Assembly: GCA_030635525.1 (NCBI GenBank)
Contig: DAOVYR010000069.1
Coordinates: 1 to 6,121 of the forward strand
DNA from: Candidatus Nanohalarchaeota archaeon
Lineage (GTDB): Archaea; EX4484-52; B79-G9
DNA length: 6,121 bases
Direction of reading: 5' to 3'
Numbering within the stretch: position 1 is the stretch's first letter; each line of letters opens with the position of its first letter. Shown piece by piece: positions 1 through 5,846 of this stretch. The notes beneath the pieces are model-generated. The model did not search any database, was not told the origin of the DNA, and worked only from the letters and a program-made list of their open reading frames with translations. Both the position numbers and the translations under genes were made by a program.

Positions 1-648
1 CCCCGACAGCTCAACATCAAAAGAATTATTCCTCTTCTTCGAAAACCCGGAGATATCAAGACGCGCCTGCGCCCCCAGATCCGGCGCAACCATGACAGCA
101 TCCAAAACCCCATCCTTATGCATAGCGTCACCAATAGCATCACGCGCCTTCACACAGACCAAAGGATACTTGCTCGTCCACTCAGCGCCCTCGAAATGAG
201 CATCCATCACATAAATCTTCGAAACATTATAATAAGAAGTAAGCATCCGCACAACAGACTCCGCCATATTGCACTCACCTGTCTCAAAAACCTTATCCTG
301 CATACCATAAGGAAAATAAAGAAAAAACACCTCAACAGAGGCCGGCTTCTTCAAAGAAGTATACTCATACTTCTTACCCCCTGCATGAGAAGACAAAAGA
401 GGCTTATTCAAAATCTCCAAAACACTATAAAGCTCCATAAGCCCCCCGTTTGCATCCGGCTGCCCCGAATGCAGCACAACGACACGCTCACCTGAGAGCT
501 TATCAACATCCCTGACCCTCACATAAAGCTCCCCGTCAGGAAACTCCCGCATCCCATCCTTATTCACATCAGTAAAAGCCACATTCAGGCCTTTCTTCAA
601 AAGACCCTTTGCAACATGCTCGGCACTCTTCGTAGATACAATATACAT
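1..648 (-). CDS. prs: Ribose-phosphate diphosphokinase (PRPP synthetase), divergent, C-terminus cut by window edge
   Basis: This cytoplasmic enzyme family transfers the pyrophosphate group of ATP to ribose 5-phosphate, giving PRPP for purine, pyrimidine, histidine and NAD synthesis. The frame is open from an ATG at 648 to base 1, giving 216 residues of a family usually near 280-320. Visible family landmarks are FPDGE (36-40) followed by LYVRV; VVVLHSGQP (56-64) with LMEL (70-73); a PYGMQDKVF segment (113-121) matching the usual PYxRQDK; GECNMAESVV (124-133); the metal-site DAH (149-151); VMVAPDLG (185-192); and a KKR (204-206) followed by VEL that fits the catalytic flexible loop. The C-terminal DDxxSTGGT PRPP loop lies outside the window. 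Oddities are about 17-20 extra residues near 83-104 and Met116 where the family normally has Arg. The start is six bases after the hexuloisomerase stop, with a GTGATT ribosome site overlapping that stop. The family call is solid from several motifs in order; activity is inferred. Confidence 0.85.
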   Translation of the reverse strand, partial: MYIVSTKSAEHVAKGLLKKGLNVAFTDVNKDGMREFPDGELYVRVRDVDKLSGERVVVLHSGQPDANGGLMELYSVLEILNKPLLSSHAGGKKYEYTSLKKPASVEVFFLYFPYGMQDKVFETGECNMAESVVRMLTSYYNVSKIYVMDAHFEGAEWTSKYPLVCVKARDAIGDAMHKDGVLDAVMVAPDLGAQARLDISGFSKKRNNSFDVELSG

Positions 649-652
649 ATAT

Positions 653-660
653 AATCACTC
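653..660 (-). promoter_or_regulatory. Ribosome binding site of prs overlapping the upstream stop codon
   Basis: Read on the minus strand this is GAGTGATT, matching the GGTGAT core of archaeal Shine-Dalgarno sites, with four bases before the ATG at 648. It contains the TGA stop (657-655) of the hexuloisomerase gene. This arrangement supports translational coupling of the two genes and the choice of start for prs. Confidence 0.6.
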
Positions 661-1251
661 AATATTCGTATGCCTCTTCTTCATATCCCTCTCAGAGATA
701 CCCATCTCATGCATAATCTGCACAATAGCAGAATCAAGAAGAATCAGGCACGTATCCTCAAACAGCGTACCAAGAGGCGAATAAGGCACATGCTGGCCCC
801 TAAGCTGGTTAACAAGATACTCTTTCTTCAGATCCTCCACATGCTCCTTAGTCCTGCCGCGTATAATCACAAACACATCTGCAAGCTTCGCAACCTGTGA
901 ATCAGGATTAGAAGTCAGCGCACCAACCTTCGCACCCTTCTCCTTTGCAATTTTCGCAGCCATGACAATAGACTTCGTATTGCCTGACCCCGATATCAAA
1001 AACAGGAAATCCCCTTTATCAATCGCGGGAGTAGTAACCCCCCCGACAATATAAACCTGGAAATTCAGGTTCGCAAGCCTCATCCCAAAAGCCTGTGCAA
1101 TCAGCCCCGACCTGCCCATACCATAGACAAAAACCCTTTTTGCGCATATCAGATTATCCATAAGCGCCTTAACATTTTTAACATCAATCTCATGCACAAC
1201 CTTCTTAATATGATCAACAATCTCAACAGCTGCACTTTTTGCATACTTCAT
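655..1251 (-). CDS. hxlB: 6-phospho-3-hexuloisomerase (PHI), SIS-domain sugar isomerase
   Basis: PHI interconverts D-arabino-3-hexulose 6-phosphate and fructose 6-phosphate in the ribulose monophosphate pathway. In archaea without an oxidative pentose phosphate pathway, the pathway runs in reverse with hexulose-phosphate synthase to make ribulose 5-phosphate and formaldehyde. The 198-residue length is close to that of known archaeal PHIs (about 180-200). One SIS domain fills the protein: YGMGRSG (43-49), VGGVTTPAI (69-77; often GETTTPAI in the family, so the Glu is changed), SGSGNT (87-92), TSNPDS (113-118), SPLGTLFE (158-165), whose Glu165 corresponds to the proposed catalytic acid, and the typical tail RHTNIE (193-198). 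The ATG at 1251 has a GGGTGAT ribosome site four bases or fewer upstream. No hexulose-phosphate synthase gene is visible, so it must lie elsewhere if the pathway is complete. A generic SIS protein is the alternative, but the C-terminal signature favours PHI. Confidence 0.9.
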   Translation of the reverse strand: MKYAKSAAVEIVDHIKKVVHEIDVKNVKALMDNLICAKRVFVYGMGRSGLIAQAFGMRLANLNFQVYIVGGVTTPAIDKGDFLFLISGSGNTKSIVMAAKIAKEKGAKVGALTSNPDSQVAKLADVFVIIRGRTKEHVEDLKKEYLVNQLRGQHVPYSPLGTLFEDTCLILLDSAIVQIMHEMGISERDMKKRHTNIE

Positions 1252-1254
1252 ACA

Positions 1255-1261
1255 ATCACCC
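1255..1261 (-). promoter_or_regulatory. Strong ribosome binding site of hxlB
   Basis: The minus strand reads GGGTGAT, three bases before the ATG at 1251. It matches the GGTGAT anti-16S core and fixes the start of the hexuloisomerase gene. Confidence 0.65.
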
Positions 1262-1289
1262 GCAAAATATTATCCTCATTGATTATTCT

Positions 1290-1312
1290 TCTATAATAAT
1301 AAATTTATATAA
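1290..1312 (-). promoter_or_regulatory. Possible TATA-type promoter for the hxlB-prs pair
   Basis: On the minus strand the end of the Rad50-like gene and the following bases read TTATTATATAAATTTATTAT, an AT-only stretch resembling an archaeal TATA box. A start about 25 bases downstream would give a leader of roughly 20-30 bases that still holds the GGGTGAT site. This would let hxlB-prs be transcribed apart from the Rad50-like gene. There is no clear BRE, and AT-rich sequence is common here, so the call is tentative. Confidence 0.35.
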
Positions 1313-3398
1313 TAACCTGACTGACATGATCCTTCTTAACAACCCGTATGGTCTTATCCACAAAACTCTCGATCTTCTCCTCATGCGACACAATAATCGT
1401 CTGGCCCAGCTTAAGCTCCAAAAGAACATCCCGCACCTTATCCAACTGCTCACTCGAAAACCCGTCAGTCGGCTCATCAAGAATCAAAAGACTTTTGGTC
1501 TTTATATCCTCGCACATATCATTAATGACCTTATTCAGAGCAAGCCTGTAAGCAAGAGCAATAGACGTCTTCTCCCCACCTGACAAAAAATCATAAGACG
1601 TCTCATAACTATTCTGCTCAATCACAGGAGTAAAACCCATATCAATCCTTGCCTGCAGACTATCATCATCCATCAGGATATTGAACCACTCCCTAAACAG
1701 CATATCAAAATCACGCAGCACACTCAACATGATATGCTTCTCCATAGTCTCCATCAGCGCCACAAAATACTCATTCAGCCAGTTTGTAATCTCTCTCAGT
1801 GACTCAGACTCCTTCTTTGCCTTAATCTTCTCATCAATCTCCTTATCAAGCGCCACCTTCTCCTTATCAATCCCTGACAACTGCAGTTTGACCTTCTCAA
1901 ACTGTGCAAGCGAAACAGTATGCTCTCCATTGAGTATGTCAACTTCCTTCTCAACTTTTACATACACCTCTTCAGTATCAGCCAAAGGCTCAATCTCCTT
2001 ATCAAAAAGTTCAATTGACTTTTTAAGTGCATCAATAGAAGTCCCGCATTCCCCCTGCCTCTGCATTTTCTTAAAGATACTCTCCTTTGCATCCTTTAAA
2101 GAAGCAAGTTCAGCCTTGACCCTTATCAAAACTTTCTCATTCTCAACAATCACATCCTGCTTCTGTTTCACATCCTTAAGCTCTTCTTTTAGCCCTTCAA
2201 GTGAATTAGTATGCAGGACAAGTATCTTCCTGAATTTCTCGATTTTGTCCTCTTCTTTCTGCCTGATATCCTCTTTATACTCGCTTGACACAGTTTGCCT
2301 GCATGTCGGGCATTCAGATAATCCAATGATATTTTTCATCATCTCCTCGCACGTACTCTTTCGGGTATCAGTCTCAGTCAGCTTCGCGCGAACATGCTTT
2401 ATCTCTTCATCCAGCTCCTTTTCCCTTTTCAAAAGCGCTTCCTTTTCAGGAATTCCTTTCTCGATTTCTGCGATATTTTTCCCGCATTCCTCTTCACTTT
2501 TCATCTGCCCAAGCTTTTTCTCTGTATCCTTTATCTCTTCATTTATATGCAAAAGCATCTTCTCTTCATTTTCAAGCCGCGCTTTTTCCACATTTTTTTC
2601 ATGGACCAGCGCATTCAGTTTTTTCAGTGCCTCTTGCACCCGCACCTTCTCTTCTTTTTTGCCTTCAAGATTCTCCTTTATTTTCACATAAACAGACTCT
2701 TTCTTTTTTTCCTCATCACAAAGCGCCTCTCCCTGCTTTGCAAGCTCCGCCCTCTTCTCCTGTTTCAAAGCCAGATCATAAGCAATGCCGTCAAGGTGGC
2801 TCGACTTCTTCTTCAACTCGCGCACAATTGCCTTGGCATTCTCACGGATGCGCTTATACTTATCAATATTAAATATTGCCCGTATAGTATTCAGCCTATC
2901 ATCCGGCTTTTGCAGCATTATCTGCTTCATCTGCTCCTGTGGCGTATACACAGTATAGCGATATATCATCGACTTCCCTGCCTTGATATCCGCCTTCGGA
3001 TAACCCAGGAGTTCAAACACCAGGGACTTAAGCCCCATAGACATAAGATCTTTTCGCGTGCCATTGATAGTAATATACCCCGCAGTCTGTGTAACAGAAG
3101 CCCCCTTCTTCTCAAGAACCCGTTTGATCTCAACCTCCTTGCCGTCAACAGTGAACTCAAGCACAACCTCTCCCCTGTTAGTTCCTGTTCTCAAAAGCGA
3201 AGACGCCGGAAGTTCATTCGCCCTCGCCCCGAACAGCGCAAAATCAATCGCAAGAAGAATAGTAGACTTACCAGACCCGATATCCCCCTCAATCAAAAGA
3301 GCGCCCAAAGAAAACTCGATGCGCTCATCAACATAACTTCGTATATTTTTCAGATGGATTGACTTCAAAAACATAATTTCTTCTTGGCTCTGAATCAT
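1305..3398 (-). CDS. rad50: Rad50-like zinc-hook ATPase with short coiled-coil arms
   Basis: Rad50 is the ABC/SMC-type ATPase that works with the Mre11 nuclease on DNA double-strand breaks. Domain order (697 residues): an N-terminal ATPase lobe beginning FLKSIHLKNIRSY (10-22); Walker A GDIGSGKST (38-46); a Q-loop around VYTPQEQ (150-156); a charged coiled coil from about 165 to 340; zinc hook CPTC with Cys363 and Cys366; a returning coiled coil to about 545; ABC signature SGGE (606-609) after DFL; Walker B SLLILDEPTD (636-645); and switch His672 in VSHE. All ATPase residues are present. Archaeal Rad50 proteins are commonly about 850-1000 residues, so the arms are shortened. ATG 3398 is the first start; ATG 3374 (residue 9) fits the family N-terminus better and neither has a strong ribosome site. 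The gene lies 56 bases after the AarF/UbiB stop. No mre11 is beside it. The alternative is a Rad50/SbcC paralogue with another partner. Confidence 0.85.
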   Translation of the reverse strand: MIQSQEEIMFLKSIHLKNIRSYVDERIEFSLGALLIEGDIGSGKSTILLAIDFALFGARANELPASSLLRTGTNRGEVVLEFTVDGKEVEIKRVLEKKGASVTQTAGYITINGTRKDLMSMGLKSLVFELLGYPKADIKAGKSMIYRYTVYTPQEQMKQIMLQKPDDRLNTIRAIFNIDKYKRIRENAKAIVRELKKKSSHLDGIAYDLALKQEKRAELAKQGEALCDEEKKKESVYVKIKENLEGKKEEKVRVQEALKKLNALVHEKNVEKARLENEEKMLLHINEEIKDTEKKLGQMKSEEECGKNIAEIEKGIPEKEALLKREKELDEEIKHVRAKLTETDTRKSTCEEMMKNIIGLSECPTCRQTVSSEYKEDIRQKEEDKIEKFRKILVLHTNSLEGLKEELKDVKQKQDVIVENEKVLIRVKAELASLKDAKESIFKKMQRQGECGTSIDALKKSIELFDKEIEPLADTEEVYVKVEKEVDILNGEHTVSLAQFEKVKLQLSGIDKEKVALDKEIDEKIKAKKESESLREITNWLNEYFVALMETMEKHIMLSVLRDFDMLFREWFNILMDDDSLQARIDMGFTPVIEQNSYETSYDFLSGGEKTSIALAYRLALNKVINDMCEDIKTKSLLILDEPTDGFSSEQLDKVRDVLLELKLGQTIIVSHEEKIESFVDKTIRVVKKDHVSQVII

Positions 3399-3445
3399 TA
3401 AGAATCTTAGCAGCCATCATCATTAGAAGCCGACTATCTGGGATC

Positions 3446-3454
3446 CAAAAAAAC
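3446..3454 (-). terminator. Oligo-T tract just after the AarF/UbiB stop
   Basis: The minus strand carries seven consecutive T residues (3453-3447) two bases after the TAG of the kinase gene. Oligo-U tracts of this kind end transcripts in many archaea without a hairpin. There is no convincing stem upstream, and the following 50 bases hold no clear TATA box for the Rad50-like gene, so read-through into that gene may well occur. Confidence 0.3.
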
Positions 3455-5107
3455 CTACAGCTTCCCGGACTTGACAATCGTAATAGCAAGCCAGAACCCA
3501 AGAAATGCAGCAAGCAGATACCCCATAATCCCGATAAAAGACATAATCACTCCGTCGCCATGTATCAAAAGCGACGATCCCATAATAATTGCCGCAATGA
3601 TAACAGAAAACGTAATCTTATTCGACGCATTCTCAAGATGCCTGTTCGTCTGCTCAAGACCTTTATGCTCAAACTCAAGCTTCAGCTTGCCATGTTCAAG
3701 CTTATCAAAAATATTATTGAACCTCTTTGGCGTCTTCCATATAAAATCATTAAAAGACATCAATCCCTCATGGATATTTTTCACCAGATACTTTGGATCC
3801 GCCTGCTCTTTTAAAAGTTTTCGAAGAAACGGCCCCATATTCTTCGTAAGATTGAATTCAGGATCCAGTTTCTGGCAGAGACTCTCTATCTCCCCGATGA
3901 CCTTCAAAAGATACAAAAAATTATGCGGAAGCCTAACCTTGTGCGTCCTCACCACCTCAAGGATATCATGAAACATCTCAGATACATGAACTTCTTTCAG
4001 CTCAGTATTATAATATTCATGAAGAACCTCATGGAAATCACTCCTGAAGTACCTGATATTAGTATCATCAGACAAAACACCGATATCAATAAACGACGCA
4101 ATAGTCTTTTCAGTATCCTCCCTCGCAAGCGCATACAATAGATTCACAATCTGCGATCGAAGCTCATGGTCAATATATCCGACCATCCCGAAATCAACAA
4201 GACTGACCACATTATCCTTCCGTATGATTATGTTGCCGGGATGCGGGTCTGCATGAAAAAAGCCATCCTCAAGAATCATTTTCATATAAATGTTATTGAT
4301 TCTCTTAGCAATCATCTTCTTTGAAGCAACTGTTGGCTTTGAGTCAAGAAAGTCATTGAATCTTTTGCCTTCAATATACTCAAGAACCAGCACCTTCCTT
4401 GAATTATATTTCCACTCCACCTCAGGCACATAAAGGATATCAACCCCTCTAAAATTCTGCCGGAACCGTGTCGCGTTCCGTGCCTCGCGCCTGTAGTTCT
4501 GCTCCCTTCTGATAGTCTTTGCAAACTCAGAAACAAGAAGTTTCGGCCCGAACTGCCTCGCCTCGGGCATATAACCCTCGATAAGATTCGCAACATCATA
4601 CAGGATAGAGATATCATACTCTATAATCTTTTCAACATTCGGTTTCTGTACCTTGACAACAACCTTTTTCCCATTCTTTAACTTTGCGATATGCACCTGC
4701 CCGATAGACGCAGACGCAATAGGGTCCTCCTCAAAATAAGGAAAAACAGCATGTATCTCCTTGCCGGTTTCCTCCTCAATCACATCCCTTATCGTACTAT
4801 AGGCGCGCTTAGGCACACAATCCTGCAGTTTTTTCAACTCCTCAGCATACTCCATAGGAATAAGATCCGGTCTCGTACTAAGAATCTGCCCGAATTTAAT
4901 GAATGTAGGCCCAAGCTCTTCAAGTATCATCCTTGCGCGGACCTGCGCAGGAAGTTTTGCAAGCCTGACATACTCCGGCTTCTCAAATCGCTTCCTCAGA
5001 TAAGATGCCTGCTTGACATTAAGCGCCCCGGCAACATCCTCAAAACCATACTTAACAAGAACATCAAATATCTGCCTGTACCTCTTATATGAGCGCCGAA
5101 ACAACAT
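3455..5107 (-). CDS. AarF/UbiB (ABC1/ADCK) family atypical protein kinase-like, membrane-anchored
   Basis: The family are atypical kinase-fold ATPases linked in bacteria and mitochondria to ubiquinone or other isoprenoid lipid metabolism; the role in archaea is not established. In 550 residues one sees the N-terminal extension with KFGQ (71-74, the KxGQ motif) and STRPDLIP (77-84); the Ala-rich nucleotide loop ASASIGQVH (131-139); the ATP-binding Lys152 in VVVKVQKP; YRREARN (205-211) from the EA.N segment; EYIEGKR (243-249); the catalytic loop HADPHPGN (285-292); and metal-binding DFG (305-307). Two hydrophobic helices at about 498-516 and 521-545 form a C-terminal hairpin anchor, typical of the family. 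The ExD position reads Glu202-Gln-Asn204 instead of Glu-x-Asp. Length is typical. The ATG at 5107 gives a normal family N-terminus, but no strong ribosome site precedes it. It follows a phasin-like gene in the same direction. Family assignment is near certain; substrate is unknown. Confidence 0.92.
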   Translation of the reverse strand: MLFRRSYKRYRQIFDVLVKYGFEDVAGALNVKQASYLRKRFEKPEYVRLAKLPAQVRARMILEELGPTFIKFGQILSTRPDLIPMEYAEELKKLQDCVPKRAYSTIRDVIEEETGKEIHAVFPYFEEDPIASASIGQVHIAKLKNGKKVVVKVQKPNVEKIIEYDISILYDVANLIEGYMPEARQFGPKLLVSEFAKTIRREQNYRREARNATRFRQNFRGVDILYVPEVEWKYNSRKVLVLEYIEGKRFNDFLDSKPTVASKKMIAKRINNIYMKMILEDGFFHADPHPGNIIIRKDNVVSLVDFGMVGYIDHELRSQIVNLLYALAREDTEKTIASFIDIGVLSDDTNIRYFRSDFHEVLHEYYNTELKEVHVSEMFHDILEVVRTHKVRLPHNFLYLLKVIGEIESLCQKLDPEFNLTKNMGPFLRKLLKEQADPKYLVKNIHEGLMSFNDFIWKTPKRFNNIFDKLEHGKLKLEFEHKGLEQTNRHLENASNKITFSVIIAAIIMGSSLLIHGDGVIMSFIGIMGYLLAAFLGFWLAITIVKSGKL

Positions 5108-5120
5108 AATTAAACCCTAC

Positions 5121-5135
5121 CCATAAATATATCTA
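5121..5135 (-). promoter_or_regulatory. Possible TATA box for the AarF/UbiB gene
   Basis: The minus strand reads TAGATATATTTATG about 15-27 bases before the ATG at 5107. This resembles an archaeal TATA box and would give a leaderless or nearly leaderless transcript, which agrees with the weak ribosome site. The box is somewhat closer to the ATG than ideal, so the call is tentative. Confidence 0.3.
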
Positions 5136-5136
5136 C

Positions 5137-5154
5137 AAAATTTCATGAAAATTT
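5137..5154. repeat. Imperfect 18-base palindrome upstream of the AarF/UbiB gene
   Basis: The sequence AAAATTTCATGAAAATTT is symmetric about CATG with a single mismatched pair. It lies next to the TATA-like box of the kinase gene, 30 bases upstream of its ATG, where a dimeric regulator could bind. AT-rich composition makes chance palindromes fairly likely. Confidence 0.4.
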
Positions 5155-5180
5155 TGGTTAAATTGAAGTATTTTCAAGCA

Positions 5181-5216
5181 TTTTAATTGCAGTCCATTCT
5201 TAATATGCAATTAAAA
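5181..5216. repeat. Perfect 11-base inverted repeat in the phasin-AarF/UbiB intergenic region
   Basis: TTTTAATTGCA (5181-5191) and TGCAATTAAAA (5206-5216) are exact reverse complements separated by 14 bases. It sits just downstream of the terminator-like hairpin of the phasin-like gene. It may form a second RNA hairpin in read-through transcripts or be a protein site for the kinase gene. The right arm is also part of the T-tract of the terminator when read on the minus strand. Confidence 0.6.
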
Positions 5217-5240
5217 AAATAAAAAAGGCCTTCACGGCCC
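5211..5240 (-). terminator. Hairpin plus T-tract after the phasin-like gene
   Basis: On the minus strand, GGCC-GTGAA-GGCC (5239-5227) forms a short GC stem, followed at once by six T, an A and seven more T (5226-5213). It starts ten bases after the TAG stop at 5250. The layout matches an intrinsic, T-rich terminator. The stem is only four pairs, so termination may be partial and the kinase gene may receive read-through. Confidence 0.65.
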
Positions 5241-5249
5241 AAATACCAT

Positions 5250-5621
5250 CTACTTCTTCTTTTTCACAGCCTTCTTTGCACTCAGTTTCTTCTCAAGCTG
5301 TGCAACTTTTTTCTCAAGACGCTTCACATCACTGTCCTTTGCGAACTTCGCAGAGTCCATCGCTTTCTTTAGCTCTGTGTCTATTTTCTTTTCCATATCC
5401 TTTTTAGTAGCTATAGATTTCTTTATCAGCTCCTGCGTAAGCTTGCGCCCCTCGGTTTGCGTAATATTGCCTTTCTTTACAAGGTCTGCTGTTAGTTTCT
5501 CTGCTTTTTCCCTTGTAATCGATGCCACGCCAACTCCAAGCAGCGCTATTTTCCTCGCGACATCCACAACCGCATTATCCGCAGGCTGCGCCGTCTTTTT
5601 CTTCTTTACACCCTTTGCCAT
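5250..5621 (-). CDS. Phasin-like, lysine-rich small protein (PhaF/COG3937-type resemblance)
   Basis: The 123-residue protein resembles small phasin-like proteins annotated as polyhydroxyalkanoate synthesis regulators; actual granule binding in this organism is not shown. It has a Lys-rich start (residues 5-9), a conserved amphipathic block from VVDVARKIALLGVGVASIT (18-36) through LVKKGNITQTEGRKLTQEL (47-65), a helical middle part, a short heptad-like coiled coil at about 97-114, and a Lys-rich end (116-123). It has no Cys, no signal peptide and no true membrane helix. The ATG at 5621 is chosen because a GAGGTGAT ribosome site ends five bases before it; an in-frame TTG at 5627 overlaps that site. 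It has a TATA-like box upstream and a hairpin terminator downstream, and the next gene in the same direction is the AarF/UbiB kinase. From memory such phasin-like genes are recurrent neighbours of this kinase in other prokaryotes. The basic tails could instead bind nucleic acid. Confidence 0.75.
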   Translation of the reverse strand: MAKGVKKKKTAQPADNAVVDVARKIALLGVGVASITREKAEKLTADLVKKGNITQTEGRKLTQELIKKSIATKKDMEKKIDTELKKAMDSAKFAKDSDVKRLEKKVAQLEKKLSAKKAVKKKK

Positions 5622-5626
5622 AATCA

Positions 5627-5640
5627 ATCACCTCTCCTCT
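5627..5640 (-). promoter_or_regulatory. Very strong ribosome binding site of the phasin-like gene
   Basis: The minus strand reads AGAGGAGAGGTGAT, containing an eight-base GAGGTGAT match to the 16S tail five bases before the ATG at 5621. It decides against the in-frame TTG at 5627, whose first base lies inside the site. It is the best ribosome site in the window and suggests a highly translated protein. Confidence 0.75.
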
Positions 5641-5679
5641 AATAGATATATAATATCCACACATATATTGACTTCTTTT

Positions 5680-5690
5680 GTTTATATAGA
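5680..5690 (-). promoter_or_regulatory. TATA-like box of the phasin-like gene
   Basis: The minus strand reads TCTATATAAAC, close to the archaeal TATA consensus, about 65 bases before the ATG at 5621. A start about 25 bases downstream gives a leader near 40 bases that includes the strong ribosome site. A second AT palindrome, GATATATAATATC at 5645-5657, lies nearer the gene but would place the start inside the ribosome site, so the upstream box is preferred. Confidence 0.5.
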
Positions 5691-5759
5691 TTGGTTCGTC
5701 TATAGTTGAGGTCGTTACTAAATGGACAAACTCTACCAAAAACCAAGAGACATCAATCT
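5691..5759. other. Intergenic stretch between the phasin promoter and the hairpin array
   Basis: The gap between the right-edge gene and the phasin-like gene is 265 bases (5622-5886). It holds the phasin ribosome site and TATA-like box and the hairpin array. This remaining part has only weak symmetry, for example TATAG (5685-5689) with CTATA (5700-5704), and CTCT (5731-5734) with AGAG (5746-5749). No coding frame or RNA gene was seen in it. Confidence 0.4.
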
Positions 5760-5787
5760 ATCCGGGTGAATCTCCGATTCACTGGAT
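5760..5787. repeat. Hairpin 1 of an intergenic hairpin array
   Basis: A perfect seven-base stem, GTGAATC (5766-5772) and GATTCAC (5776-5782), closes a TCC triloop. It is extended, after a small internal loop, by ATCC (5760-5763) pairing with GGAT (5784-5787). The stem can form in RNA from either strand. It abuts hairpin 2. Confidence 0.7.
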
Positions 5788-5822
5788 TTCGCAAATCATT
5801 CCGATTTCCTATATTGCGAAAT
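5786..5822. repeat. Hairpin 2 of the array
   Basis: ATTTCGCAA (5786-5794) and TTGCGAAAT (5814-5822) are perfect nine-base inverted repeats around a 19-base loop. An overlapping smaller inverted repeat, AAATC (5793-5797) with GATTT (5803-5807), spans the left arm and the loop. TTGCG in the right arm can alternatively pair with CGCAA at 5843-5847. Confidence 0.7.
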
Positions 5823-5824
5823 TA

Positions 5825-5843
5825 GGAATTGGGTAGCAATTCC
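5825..5843. repeat. Hairpin 3 of the array
   Basis: GGAATTG (5825-5831) and CAATTCC (5837-5843) are perfect seven-base inverted repeats around a five-base loop. Two bases separate it from hairpin 2 and three from hairpin 4. Confidence 0.7.
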
Positions 5844-5846
5844 GCA

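Noticed and set aside
118..495. Plus-strand reading frame of 125 residues at the left end
   Set aside because: The minus strand here encodes a PRPP synthetase with ordered family motifs, and the plus-strand product looks like an antisense translation.
1681..2691. Long plus-strand reading frame rich in Ser and Phe (336 residues)
   Set aside because: It lies antisense to the Lys/Glu-rich coiled coils of the Rad50-like gene, whose codons read backwards as Ser/Phe/Leu. It shows no motifs, and the opposite strand has a complete recognised protein.
2394..3362. Second long plus-strand reading frame (322 residues)
   Set aside because: It is also antisense to the Rad50-like gene, is low complexity with many Leu, Phe and His, and has no ribosome site or family resemblance.
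3399..3454. Mre11 remnant or small gene between the kinase and the Rad50-like gene
   Set aside because: The gap is only 56 bases. The ATGATGATG run at 3424-3416 has no ribosome site and gives no recognisable product.
5625..5627. TTG start for the phasin-like gene
   Set aside because: Its first base lies within the GAGGTGAT ribosome site, leaving no spacer. The ATG at 5621 has normal spacing.
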